Below are positions 54,520 through 63,900 of a DNA stretch of 64,000 nt, piece by piece. The notes under the pieces were generated by a model. The model made no database searches and was not told where the DNA came from. It saw only the letters and a list, made by a program, of their open reading frames with translations. Numbering within the stretch: the stretch's first letter is position 1; each line of letters starts with the position of its first letter. Made by a program: the position numbers and the translations under genes. Origin of the DNA: Sphingobium yanoikuyae (GTDB lineage: Bacteria > Pseudomonadota > Alphaproteobacteria > Sphingomonadales > Sphingomonadaceae); assembly GCF_034424525.1 (NCBI RefSeq), contig NZ_CP139979.1:2505001-2569000 (forward strand), read 5' to 3'.

Positions 54520-55197
54520 TCAGTTCTGAAAGGCGATGTCGAGCGGCGGCAGGCCGGCGATGGTCGCCTGCACCGCCTGGCCGGGCGCGATCGGGCCGAC
54601 GCCGGCAGGCGTGCCGGTGAAGATCAGGTCACCGGGCGCCAGTTCCACATAGGTGGAGAGATTGGCGATGATTTCGGGCACCGACCAGATCATGTCGGCC
54701 AGGTCGCCCGACTGGCGCGGGTCGCCGTCGATGCTGAGCGCGATGGCACCGCTGGCCGGTGGGGTGCCGGGATGGATCGGGCCGATCGGCGCGGAGCGAT
54801 CAAAGCCCTTGGCCATGTCCCAGGGACGCCCCGCCTTCTTCGCGACCGCCTGCATGTCGCGGCGCGTGAGGTCGATGCCGACCGCCCAGCCATAGATCAG
54901 CGCCGGCGCATCCTCGACCGCGATATCCGTACCGCCCGCGCCGAGCGCGACCACCAGTTCGACCTCATGATGCAGATCCTGCGTGCGCGAGGGGAAAGGC
55001 AGCGACGCGCCATTCTCGACCACGGCATCGGCCGGCTTGGTGAAGAAGAAGGGCGGCGCGCGATCGGGATCGCCGCCCATTTCGCGCGCATGTTCGGCAT
55101 AATTCTGCCCGACGCAGAAGATGCGACGGACGGGAAAGCGATCGGCGCTGCCGTCGATCGGCAGGGTCGGAACGGAGAGTCGGGGAAGATCGAGCAT
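54520..55197 (-). CDS. Fumarylacetoacetate hydrolase family protein
   Basis: Soluble enzyme of 225 residues with the FAH fold. Motifs are IFCVGQNYAEHAREMG, PFFFTKPADAV and the metal-binding HHEVELVVALG, plus IYGWAVGIDLTRRDMQ and GDLIFTGTPAGVG near the end. Members hydrolyse or decarboxylate beta-diketo acids or act on acylpyruvates; the exact substrate cannot be told. It is divergent from dapB and lies 23 bases upstream of the PHA-system gene. Confidence 0.9.
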   Translation of the reverse strand: MLDLPRLSVPTLPIDGSADRFPVRRIFCVGQNYAEHAREMGGDPDRAPPFFFTKPADAVVENGASLPFPSRTQDLHHEVELVVALGAGGTDIAVEDAPALIYGWAVGIDLTRRDMQAVAKKAGRPWDMAKGFDRSAPIGPIHPGTPPASGAIALSIDGDPRQSGDLADMIWSVPEIIANLSTYVELAPGDLIFTGTPAGVGPIAPGQAVQATIAGLPPLDIAFQN

Positions 55198-55218
55198 GGC
55201 CCTCTCTTAGAGCCAGTT

Positions 55219-55246
55219 CGAAAAATCGCGAAAGAGCGATTTTTCG
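55219..55246. repeat. Perfect hairpin in FAH-dapB intergenic region
   Basis: CGAAAAATCGC (55219-55229) and GCGATTTTTCG (55236-55246) form a perfect 11-base stem with a six-base loop, 22 bases upstream of the FAH start. The palindrome GGTACGGTACC follows. It could be an operator, a small mobile palindrome or a terminator for an unseen transcript. Confidence 0.5.
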
Positions 55247-55381
55247 GTACGGTACCGGCTTTCTCAAACGAACGCCTAGCCATGGTCGGTCCCCTTTCCC
55301 AAGAAATTCATGGTGCCGGATGACAAAGGGCCGCCGCTCTGGCATCGCGCGCTCACTTATCTTCAAGGAACGGATCAGGGC

Positions 55382-56146
55382 ATGACCAGCATCGGGATTT
55401 TCGGCGCCGCCGGGCGCATGGGCCGCGCCATCGCGCAGGCCGCGGCGGAAGCCGGGCTGACCGTAGCGGGCGGCACCGATCGCGACGGCAGCGGCGAACT
55501 GGCGCCGGGCGTCGCCATCACCAGCGATCCGCTGGCATTGGCCCAGGCGGCCGATGTGCTGATCGACTTTTCCGTGCCAGCCGCGCTTTCCGCCAATCTC
55601 GACGCCTGCATCGCCGCAAACAAGCCCATCCTGATCGGCACGACGGGGCTGGAGGGCGAGCATCATGCGCTGATCGATCAGGCGGCCGCCCGCATCCCGG
55701 TGCTGCAGACCGGCAATACCTCGCTCGGCGTCAACCTGCTCGCCGCGCTGGTGGAGAAGGCCGCCGCCAGCCTGGGCGACGATTGGGATATCGAGATCGT
55801 CGAAATGCATCACCGCCACAAGGTGGACGCGCCGTCGGGCACCGCGCTGCTGCTGGGCGAAGCGGCGGCGAAGGGGCGCGGCATCGCGCTGGCCGATCAT
55901 AGCGAGCGCGGCCGCGACGGCATCACCGGCGCGCGCGCCAAGGGCGCGATCGGCTTTGCCGCGCTGCGCGGTGGATCGGTCGCGGGCGATCATCAGGTCA
56001 TCCTGGCGACCGAAGGCGAGCGGATCGAGCTTGGCCATCGCGCCGAGAACCGCAGCATCTTCGCGCGCGGCGCGATCAAGGGTGCCCGCTGGCTCGCCGG
56101 CCAGCCGGTCGGCCGCTATGACATGAAGGGCGTATTGGGGCTCTGA
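55382..56146 (+). CDS. dapB: 4-hydroxy-tetrahydrodipicolinate reductase
   Basis: Second step committed to lysine and diaminopimelate synthesis, cytoplasmic and NAD(P)H-dependent. The 254-residue protein has the dinucleotide-binding GIFGAAGRMGRA at the start, GTTGLEGEHHALI and the active-site EMHHRHKVDAPSGTAL. Start at 55382 matches the family N-terminus. The nth gene begins four bases after its stop, so the two are in one operon. Confidence 0.95.
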   Translation: MTSIGIFGAAGRMGRAIAQAAAEAGLTVAGGTDRDGSGELAPGVAITSDPLALAQAADVLIDFSVPAALSANLDACIAANKPILIGTTGLEGEHHALIDQAAARIPVLQTGNTSLGVNLLAALVEKAAASLGDDWDIEIVEMHHRHKVDAPSGTALLLGEAAAKGRGIALADHSERGRDGITGARAKGAIGFAALRGGSVAGDHQVILATEGERIELGHRAENRSIFARGAIKGARWLAGQPVGRYDMKGVLGL

Positions 56147-56150
56147 TGCC

Positions 56151-56810
56151 ATGAACAAGGGCCAGATCTTCGACTTTTTCAGCCGCCTGGCAGAGGCCAA
56201 TCCCGCCCCGGTGACGGAGCTGGAATATGGCAATGCCTATCAGCTGCTGGTCGCGGTCACCCTGTCGGCGCAGGCCACCGATGTCGGCGTCAACAAGGCG
56301 ACCCGCGCCCTGTTCCGCGAGGTCGAAACGCCGCAGCAGATGGTCGACCTGGGCGAGGATGCGCTCAAGCAGCACATCAAGACGATCGGCCTGTTCAACA
56401 CCAAGGCGAAGAATGTCATCGCCCTGTCCGAGATATTGGTACGCGATTTCGGCGGTGAGGTGCCGCAGGATCGCGACGCGCTGACCACCCTGCCCGGCGT
56501 CGGCCGCAAGACCGCCAATGTCGTGCTCAATACCGCCTTCGGGCAGGAAACCTTCGCGGTCGACACCCATATCTTCCGCGTCGGCAACCGCACCGGCCTG
56601 GCGCCGGGCAAGACCGTGCTGGCGGTCGAGGACAAGCTGGAAAGGCGCGTGCCCCAGCCCTTCCGCCGCGATGCGCATCACTGGCTGATCCTGCACGGCC
56701 GCTATGTCTGCAAGGCGCGCAAGCCCGAATGCTGGCGCTGCATCGTGTCGGACCTGTGCCGCTTCAAGCCGAAGACGCCGGCACCCGGCAGCATCGCGAA
56801 AGCCGCCTGA
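56151..56810 (+). CDS. nth: Endonuclease III
   Basis: DNA glycosylase/AP lyase of 219 residues that removes oxidised pyrimidines. The helix-hairpin-helix contains catalytic Lys120 (LPGVGRKTANV) and Asp138 (AVDTHIFRV). The iron-sulfur cluster cysteines are Cys187, Cys194, Cys197 and Cys203 in the C-x6-C-x2-C-x5-C pattern. It directly follows dapB on the same strand, a common pairing in sphingomonads (from general knowledge). Confidence 0.95.
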   Translation: MNKGQIFDFFSRLAEANPAPVTELEYGNAYQLLVAVTLSAQATDVGVNKATRALFREVETPQQMVDLGEDALKQHIKTIGLFNTKAKNVIALSEILVRDFGGEVPQDRDALTTLPGVGRKTANVVLNTAFGQETFAVDTHIFRVGNRTGLAPGKTVLAVEDKLERRVPQPFRRDAHHWLILHGRYVCKARKPECWRCIVSDLCRFKPKTPAPGSIAKAA

Positions 56811-56888
56811 TCGCGCCCGACGGCGGTGCTAGGATCGGTACGGAAATCAGCTCCGCGAATCGTCTTGTCAGCACGAAGGAGAGAGACA

Positions 56889-57275
56889 ATGTCCATCCGC
56901 CCCATTCTCACCGCCGGCCTGCTGCTGGCCTGTGGCCTGACGCCTGCTTTCGCCAAGACCAAGGACAAGCCGGATCCCTATGTGCCCAGCGGCAATCCGG
57001 TCGATTGCATCTCGATAAGCCAGATCCGATCGAGCAGCGTCCGCGACGATCGCACCATCGATTTCGAGGTGAGCGGCAAGAAAATCTACCGCAACAGCCT
57101 CCCCAACAGCTGCCCCAGCCTGGGCTTCGAGCGACGCTTTTCCTATCGCACCAGCATCTCGCAGCTCTGTTCGGTCGACATCATCACCGTGCTGTTCAAC
57201 GCCGGGCCGGGCCTGCAACCGGGCGCCAGCTGTGGCCTGGGCAAATTCCAGCCGATGGTGAAGGCCCCGAAATAA
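56889..57275 (+). CDS. Small exported protein, DUF6491-like
   Basis: Protein of 128 residues. The ATG at 56889 follows GAAGGAGAGAG, and the signal peptide ends near residue 22 (TPAFAK). The mature part has paired cysteines (VDCISISQIRSSSV, NSCPSLGFERRF, LCSVD, SCGLGKF), suggesting disulfide bonds in the periplasm. The pattern of DCI-start, short DRTIDFEV strand and YRNSLPNSC is reminiscent of the DUF6491 family, stated with caution. Function unknown. Confidence 0.7.
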   Translation: MSIRPILTAGLLLACGLTPAFAKTKDKPDPYVPSGNPVDCISISQIRSSSVRDDRTIDFEVSGKKIYRNSLPNSCPSLGFERRFSYRTSISQLCSVDIITVLFNAGPGLQPGASCGLGKFQPMVKAPK

Positions 57276-57350
57276 GTTTCGGGAACAGGTGATTTTGTGG
57301 CTGGCGCGGTTCGAAGCCCTTTGCTAAGCGCCCCTTCTGACCAGCGTCAT

Positions 57351-57427
57351 GCACCCATAGCTCAGCTGGATAGAGCGTTGCCCTCCGAAGGCAAAGGCCA
57401 GTGGTTCGAATCCACTTGGGTGCACCA
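57351..57427 (+). tRNA. tRNA-Arg (CCG anticodon)
   Basis: A 77-base cloverleaf with acceptor GCACCCA pairing with TGGGTGC, D-loop AGCTCAGCTGGATAGAGC, anticodon loop CTCCGAA (anticodon CCG at 57385-57387) and T-loop GGTTCGAATCC. The CCA end is encoded. Confidence 0.97.
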
Positions 57428-57584
57428 CAACGCCGCATAGATCGGCCGGCTGACGCGCAGTTCCATATGTTAGCATTACAGAATGCTGGCGCCGATTGGT
57501 CCATTTCCGATCCAGTTCGACTGGCGCATATCCCGCCCCCCTGTACGTTCGCCATCCGAAACATTTGCTGTTTTGGAGGCACGC

Positions 57585-57866
57585 ATGGCGAATTTGTTGC
57601 ATGTCGAACCCAGCGACGATGTCCTGGCATGGGCGATTTTCATCGACCACCGCCCGATCACCAACTTCAATCGCGACTTCGAAACGCTGGTATCGCTGGC
57701 AAAGGGCGAACATCGACTGGTGATCGATGCCGATGGCAGCGGGGCGACGGTGACTGTCACCATTGATGGGGCCACGTTGCTACCTGAAGGCTCGACCTGG
57801 CCCCTGACTTTGGACGTGCCCGGCAACCGGACTGGCCAGCATCTCGTCGCCAAGTTCTCCGTATGA
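57585..57866 (+). CDS. Unrecognised small protein, first of a pair
   Basis: Protein of 93 residues. The ATG at 57585 follows GGAGGC at good spacing. The chain is mostly predicted beta strand (HRLVIDADGSGATVTVTIDG, WPLTLDVPGN) with no signal peptide, membrane segment or recognised family. Its stop overlaps the start of the next gene (ATGA), so the two are coupled. It lies 158 bases after tRNA-Arg. Confidence 0.6.
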   Translation: MANLLHVEPSDDVLAWAIFIDHRPITNFNRDFETLVSLAKGEHRLVIDADGSGATVTVTIDGATLLPEGSTWPLTLDVPGNRTGQHLVAKFSV

Positions 57867-58858
57867 AACCAGGCGCCCACCTCCTGCTAGGCCTTTCTCT
57901 GGCGACCTTTCCCGCCATCGCGGCCGCGCAAACCGATTTGCCCTCCTGCCCCGGCGCGTCGGGAATGACACAGGATGAAAAGGCAACGGCGCAAAGGCTG
58001 GCGCCGTCCTTGCAACAGATGGCAGCGCCCACCGCCCGAACCGCGTCGCTGCTCCAGGGTCTGGGCGGCGAGATGGAAGTCAATAATGGCGAGGCCCGAA
58101 CCAGCCTCAGCTATGGCGGGAAGCTTCCGCCCCGCATTTGCCCATCGGATGCCGATGGCGCCGTCCGCTTCCGTCAGACCAGCTATGGCCTGACATTGTC
58201 GGTCCCGCTGGCCAACGACACCGACCTCATCGACCCGCAATTGCTCGATGGGCTGTCGGACGGCCCGTCCCTGTCTTTCAGCCTGTCCCGCTACAGCGCG
58301 ACCAAGCGCGATGCGCCAACGGGCTTCCAAAGCCACGCCTGGCAATTCGGCAGCGAAGTCTCGATCGGCATGAACCAATTTCATTATCGCGACCCGGTCA
58401 GCCTGGCGAAGCATAGCGATTGGAAGCCACAACTGGGCATTGGCGGCTTCCTCGCCTTCTACCCCAAAGATCGCAGGAGCATGGTAAGTTTCGGCATCGA
58501 CTATCAGTCCAGCTATGAGGCGGCGGAAGAGCAGATATTGTGCAAGCCAATGGTGACCGATCCGGACAAGGATTGCGCCAAGGCGGCTCCGAAAGGCCCC
58601 GATCGCGAGGATTCGCTGAACCTCTCCATCGAATATCGGCGCGCGCCGGAACTCAAGATCGCCGGAGCGAATATCGGCTATTCGCCCAAATTCACCTATG
58701 ACAGCCTAAACGATGATTTCGGCGTCGAACTGCCCTTCTATTTCCTGCCATCAGAAAAATCGCCTCTGCTGCCCGGCTTCAAGATCGGCTATGCATCCGA
58801 TAAGGATGATGTGATCCTCGGCGTCTTCCTCAAGGCCAGCTTTGGCATGATGCATTAG
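57863..58858 (+). CDS. Unrecognised exported protein, barrel-like
   Basis: Protein of 331 residues with a signal peptide ending near residue 22 (AIAAAQ). From about residue 75 it shows alternating polar and hydrophobic strands (SYGLTLSVPLANDT, SLSFSLSRYSATK, EVSIGMNQFHYRD, VSFGIDYQSSY, SLNLSIEYRRAPE) and ends FGMMH. This pattern suggests an outer-membrane beta-barrel, although the final residue is not aromatic. No family is recognised. It is coupled to the 93-residue gene before it. Confidence 0.62.
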   Translation: MKPGAHLLLGLSLATFPAIAAAQTDLPSCPGASGMTQDEKATAQRLAPSLQQMAAPTARTASLLQGLGGEMEVNNGEARTSLSYGGKLPPRICPSDADGAVRFRQTSYGLTLSVPLANDTDLIDPQLLDGLSDGPSLSFSLSRYSATKRDAPTGFQSHAWQFGSEVSIGMNQFHYRDPVSLAKHSDWKPQLGIGGFLAFYPKDRRSMVSFGIDYQSSYEAAEEQILCKPMVTDPDKDCAKAAPKGPDREDSLNLSIEYRRAPELKIAGANIGYSPKFTYDSLNDDFGVELPFYFLPSEKSPLLPGFKIGYASDKDDVILGVFLKASFGMMH

Positions 58859-58907
58859 CTTTGAACGGCACAGGGCAATGCGCCCACAATGGTAAGACCG
58901 TTTTGAA

Positions 58908-59441
58908 CTATCTCGCTTCGGCATCGGCAAAAGCTGTCGACGCAAGGGAAAAAAGATCAGTCCGTCCCTGCTCCAGGTCGAGCAGATATTTCTTGGTTTC
59001 CACCCCGCCAGCAAAGCCGGTGAGCGCGCCATTACTGCCGACCACCCGGTGACAGGGCGCGATGATCGAGATCGGGTTGCGGCCATTGGCGGCGCCGACG
59101 GCACGGGTCGCGGTCGGGCGGCCGATGGCGCGGGCGATGTCGGCATAACTGCGCGTCTCGCCGAACGGGATGTCGAGCAGCGCGGCCCAGACCTGGCGCT
59201 GGAAATCCGTGCCCTGAAAATGCAGCGGGACACAGAAACGCTGCCGCTGGCCGGCGAAATATTCCGATAGCTGGGAGGCCGCTTCGCGCAGCACCGGATG
59301 GTCGGTCGCTTCGGACCGGGCACCCAGGCGGACGCGGGCGGGATCATCGTCGGGCCACAGGACCGCCATCAGTCCTTCGTCACTCGCGACCAGCGTCAGG
59401 TCGCCCACCGGCGAGGGCATCGTCATACAGGCCAGGGTCAT
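58908..59441 (-). CDS. ogt: Methylated-DNA--protein-cysteine methyltransferase
   Basis: Suicide DNA repair protein of 177 residues that transfers O6-alkyl groups from guanine to its own cysteine. The active site IIAPCHRVVG contains Cys130, preceded by the DNA-binding FQRQVWAALLDIPFGETRSY. The start at 59441 is chosen because GGAGG lies six bases upstream. No AdaA-type domain is fused, so Ogt is the likely type. It is on the same strand as the efflux genes, beyond the hairpin at 59496-59530. Confidence 0.92.
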   Translation of the reverse strand: MTLACMTMPSPVGDLTLVASDEGLMAVLWPDDDPARVRLGARSEATDHPVLREAASQLSEYFAGQRQRFCVPLHFQGTDFQRQVWAALLDIPFGETRSYADIARAIGRPTATRAVGAANGRNPISIIAPCHRVVGSNGALTGFAGGVETKKYLLDLEQGRTDLFSLASTAFADAEAR

Positions 59442-59495
59442 CGTCATCCTCCATGCGTCACCGCTGGAGATAGGCGATGATCCCCGCCCCCGCTT

Positions 59496-59530
59496 CCTGC
59501 CGCTTGCGGTCAAAGTCCGCAAGCGGCAGG
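59496..59530 (-). terminator. Hairpin after efflux operon
   Basis: CCTGCCGCTTGCGG (59496-59509) and CCGCAAGCGGCAGG (59517-59530) form a perfect 14-base stem with a seven-base loop, five bases after the end of the outer-membrane factor gene. There is no T tract, but stem strength and position favour termination or 3'-end protection. Confidence 0.6.
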
Positions 59531-59535
59531 CCGCA

Positions 59536-60954
59536 TCATTTCAGGCCGCCACCCATGGCGCGATACAGCTCGATCATGTTGGTGAGCCGCGCCAGCCGCG
59601 TCGTCACCAGGCTCTGCTCCGCGCTCGACAGGGTCCGCTGCGACACCAGGGTCGGCAGGAAGCCGTCGACACCCGCGCGGAAGCGGGCCTGCGTCAGGTC
59701 ATAGGCCTTGCGCGCAGCATCGCGCTGCGAGGTCTGCGCCTCGACCTGATCGGTCATCGTGCCGCGCCGGGCGAGCGCATCGGCGACTTCGCGGAAGCCC
59801 GTCTGCACGCTCTTTTCATAGGTGGCCAGCATCGCGTCATAGGTCGCCTTCGCATAGCGAAGATTACCCTTGTTCCGGCCGAAGTCGAAGATCGGCAGGG
59901 TCGCACTGGGCGCCACCGACCAGGTGTCGCTACCCGACTTGAACAGGCCGGACAGGCCAAGGCTGACCGTGCCCAGCGCCGCCGTCAGCGACAGCTGCGG
60001 GAAGAAGGCCGCCCGCGCCGCACCGATATTGGCGTTGGCCGCGATCAGCTGATGCTCGGCCGACGCGATGTCGGGCCGGCGCAGCAACAGGGTCGAGGGC
60101 AATTCCGCCGGCAGATTGTCGAGCGTGACATGGCCTTCCGGCAGAGCCGAGGGCAGATCCTCGCTGCCGAGCGTCGTGCCCGCCAGCAGGTTCAGCGCAT
60201 TCTGGTCCTGCGCGACCAGCGTGGTGGCGCTGGCGATGGCGGCGCGCGCCTGGTCATAGCTGGTCTGTGCCTCACGCACTTCCAGTTCGGACGCGATGCC
60301 CTTGTCGAAGCGGGCCTTGTTGAGGTCCAGCGTCTCCTTGAACGCGGTCGCCAGCGTCCGCGCGATCGACAGCAATTCCTGATCGGCGGCCATGTTCACC
60401 CAGGCCGTCGCCACTTCCGCCACCAGTGCGGTCTGGGCCGCGTTGCGGTTTTCGACCGAGGCGAAATATTGCTCCTGCGCCGCCTTGGTCAGGTTGCGCA
60501 CCCGACCGAACAGGTCGATTTCCCAGGCAGAGATGCCGACCTGCGCCTGATAGACGTCGGTATTGAGGCGCTGGCTCTGGCCGAACTGGACCAGCGGCTG
60601 TTCCGAATAGGTCGCCGTGCCGGTGGCCCCGACGGTCGGCAAAAGATCGGCCCGCTGCACCTTATATTGCGCCCGCGCCTGTTCGACATTGGCGACCGCA
60701 ATGCGCAGATCGCGATTGTTGGCGAGGCTCGTCTCGATCACCCGCACCAGACGCGGGTCGGTGAAGAAATCGCGCCAGGCGGTATCGGCCGGCACGATCG
60801 CCGCGCCGCCGTCCGCCGCGGCCGCATAGGCCGGCCCCTGGGGGCTGGCCTGCGGCACCGGCATTTCGGGGCGGGCATATTTGGGCGCCATGTCACAGGC
60901 GGCCAGCGTCAGCGCCAGAGAGGCGACCGACATTGCTTTGATATTACGCAACAT
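59536..60954 (-). CDS. RND efflux outer-membrane lipoprotein, NodT/OprM family
   Basis: Outer-membrane channel of a tripartite efflux pump, 472 residues. A lipoprotein signal peptide ends in the lipobox LAAC (Cys20). The OEP family repeats are visible: WRDFFTDPRLVRVIETSLAN near the start and the coiled-coil helices LRIAVANVEQARAQY and KAQEEYFASVENR-like segments. It lies two bases after the inner-membrane pump gene on the same strand. Substrate range cannot be predicted. Confidence 0.93.
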   Translation of the reverse strand: MLRNIKAMSVASLALTLAACDMAPKYARPEMPVPQASPQGPAYAAAADGGAAIVPADTAWRDFFTDPRLVRVIETSLANNRDLRIAVANVEQARAQYKVQRADLLPTVGATGTATYSEQPLVQFGQSQRLNTDVYQAQVGISAWEIDLFGRVRNLTKAAQEQYFASVENRNAAQTALVAEVATAWVNMAADQELLSIARTLATAFKETLDLNKARFDKGIASELEVREAQTSYDQARAAIASATTLVAQDQNALNLLAGTTLGSEDLPSALPEGHVTLDNLPAELPSTLLLRRPDIASAEHQLIAANANIGAARAAFFPQLSLTAALGTVSLGLSGLFKSGSDTWSVAPSATLPIFDFGRNKGNLRYAKATYDAMLATYEKSVQTGFREVADALARRGTMTDQVEAQTSQRDAARKAYDLTQARFRAGVDGFLPTLVSQRTLSSAEQSLVTTRLARLTNMIELYRAMGGGLK

Positions 60955-60956
60955 TC

Positions 60957-63900
60957 TTATGCCTCCTGCGGTGCGTTCGGCGTTTCGCCGTCGGCGTTAC
61001 GCTGTTCTTCCCCTTCATGATGTTCGCGGAACAACCGCTTCACCACGGTGAAGAAGACCGGCACGAAGAAGATGGCGAGGACGGTGGCGGACAGCATGCC
61101 GCCGACCACGGCCCAGCCGATGGCGTTCTGGCCACCCGCGCCCGCGCCCTTGGACACGGCCAGCGGCAGCACGCCGAAGATGAAGGCGAAACTGGTCATC
61201 AGGATCGGCCGCAGACGCAGCTTGCCCGCTTCCAGCGCCGCCTTGGCGGGCGGCAGCCCTTCGCGCATCTTCTCTTCGGCAAATTCCACGATCAGGATCG
61301 CGTTCTTCGCCGACACGCCGATGGTCGTGATCAGGCCCACCTGCAGATAGATGTCGTTGTTGAGGCCCGCCAGCGTCGCCGCGATCACCGCGCCGAGCAC
61401 GCCCAGCGGCACGACCAGCATGACCGCGATCGGCACCGACCAGCTTTCATACAGCGCAGCCAGGCAGAGGAAGACGATCAGCATCGAGAGCGCATAGACA
61501 TAGGGCGCCTGTCCACCGGAGGTCTGTTCCTCATAGGAAATGCCGTTCCAGGCATAGCCGATACCGGCCGGCAGCTTGGCCGCGAACTCTTCCATCGCCT
61601 GCATCGCGGTGCCGCTCGACACGCCAGGTGCCGGGGCGCCCTGGATGTTCATCGACGGCACGCCGTTGTAGCGCTCCAGACGGGCCGGGCCCTGGACCCA
61701 TTCCGTGGTGGAGAAGGCGGAGAGCGGCGCCATCACGCCCGTGCTGCCACGCACATGATAGGCGTTGATCGCGTCGGCCGAGGTGCGGAACGGTGCATCG
61801 GCCTGGACATAGACGCGCTTCACGCGGTCGCGGTCGATGAAGTCGTTGACATAGGATCCGCCCAGATTGGTGCTGATCGTGTCATTGACGTCCGACTGGG
61901 CGATGCCCAGCGCACCGGCTGCGGCCTGATCGACATTCAGCTTCAGCTGCGGCGTATCTTCCAGACCATTGGGACGGACCTGCGCCAGGCGCTTGTCGCC
62001 CATCGCCATGCCCAGCAACTGGTTGCGGGCTTCCAGCAGCTTCTCATGACCAAGATTGGCCTGATCGAGCAGCTGGAAGTCGAAACCGGACGCATTGCCC
62101 AGTTCCTGCACGGCCGGCGGCACGAAGGCGAAGGCCATGCCCGACGAGATCTTCTGGAACGCCATATTGGCGCGCAGGGCGATCGCGGGCACGCGATTGT
62201 CCGCACCCGACCGTTCATGCCAGTCCTTCATACGGGCAAAGACGATGCCGACATTCTGGCCCTGGCCCACGAAGCCGAAGCCGGCGACCGTGAACACGGC
62301 CGAGACATTCTTCTTCTCGTCGACCAGATAATGGTCGCGCATCCGGGCGAGGGCCCGCTCGGTCTCTTCCAGCGTCGTGCCCGCGGGCAGCGACACCTGG
62401 TTGATGATGATGCCCTGGTCCTCGTCCGGCAGGAAACCGCTGGGCAGGCGCAGGAAGATGAAGGCCATGCCGACCACCACCAGCCCATAGACCAGCATGG
62501 TCCGGACCCAGCTGCGCTCGACCTTCTCGACGCCCTTGCCATAGCGCACCACGCCCTTGTCGAAGGTGCGGTTGAACCAGTCGAAGAAGCGGCCGAGGAT
62601 CGAACCGATCGGCCCGTTCCAGCTATGCCCGTGCGAGGCGGGCTTGAGGATGGTGGCGCACAGCGCCGGGGTCAGGATCAACGCGACCAGCACCGACAGG
62701 ATCATCGACGACACGATGGTGATCGAGAACTGGCGGAAGATGACGCCGGTCGAGCCGCCGAAGAAGGCCATGGGCAGGAACACCGCCGACAGCACCAGGC
62801 CGATGCCGATCAGCGCGCCGCTGATCTCGTCCATCGACTTCTTGGCCGCTTCCTTGGGGCTGAGCCCTTCATCCTGGATCAGACGCTCGACATTCTCGAC
62901 GACGACGATCGCGTCGTCGACCAGCAGGCCGATCGCCAGCACCATGCCGAACAGGGTCAGGGTGTTGATGGTGAAGCCGGCTGCGCTGAGGATCGCCAGC
63001 GCGCCCAGCAGAACCACCGGCACCGCGATCGTCGGGATCAACGTGGCGCGCCAGTTCTGCAGGAACAGGAACATGACGACGAACACCAGCAGCACGGCTT
63101 CGAACAGGGTATGGACGACCTGCTCCACCGACAGCTTGACGAAGGTCGAGTTGTCGACCGGGAAGTCATATTTGACCCAGCTAGGGAAATTCTTCGACAG
63201 CTGGTCGACGCGCGCCTTGACCGCTTCCACCGTGTCGAGCGCGTTGGCGCCCGGTGCCAGCTTGATGCCGAAGCCCGATGCCGGATGACCGTTGAACTTC
63301 ACGCCGAAACCATAGGTTTCCGCGCCCAGCTCGACCTTGGCGACATCCTTCATCAGCACGACCGAACCGTCGCTGTTGCTGCGCAGGCGGATATTCTGGA
63401 ATTCCTCCGGCGTGCGCAGGCGCGACTGGGCGGTGACGGTGGCGTTGAGCGCCTGGCCCTTGGGCGAGGGCGAACCACCGATCTGGCCGGCCGACACCTG
63501 GGCGTTCTGCGCGGTGATCGCCGACTTCACGTCGCCGGTGGTCACGCCCAGATTGGCCATCTTGTAGGGGTCGAGCCAGATGCGCATCGCATATTGCGAA
63601 CCGAACAGCTGGGTATCGCCGACGCCGGTGACGCGGCTCAGCGGATCCTGAAGGCTGGACGCGATGAAGTCCGCCGCGTCTTCCTGATCGTGGATGCCAT
63701 CGTCCGAATAGGCCGCCATGATGAGCAGGAAGCTGGACGTGGACTTGCCCACGCGCAGGCCCTGCTGCTGCACTTCCTGCGGCAACAGGGGGGTCGCCTG
63801 CGACAGCTTGTTCTGCACCTGCACCTGCGCAATGTCAGGATCGGTGCCCTGCTCGAAGGTCAGGGTGATGTTGAGATTGCCCGAACCATCGCTGGTGGAC

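Noticed and set aside
57351..57427. tRNA-Arg as the attachment site of an integrated element
   Set aside because: No integrase gene and no repeat of the tRNA 3' end was found in the following DNA; kept only as context for the unknown gene pair.
63824..63824. Internal GTG as start of the RND pump
   Set aside because: The upstream codons to the window edge continue the AcrB family sequence in the same frame, so the gene is truncated by the window, not started here.
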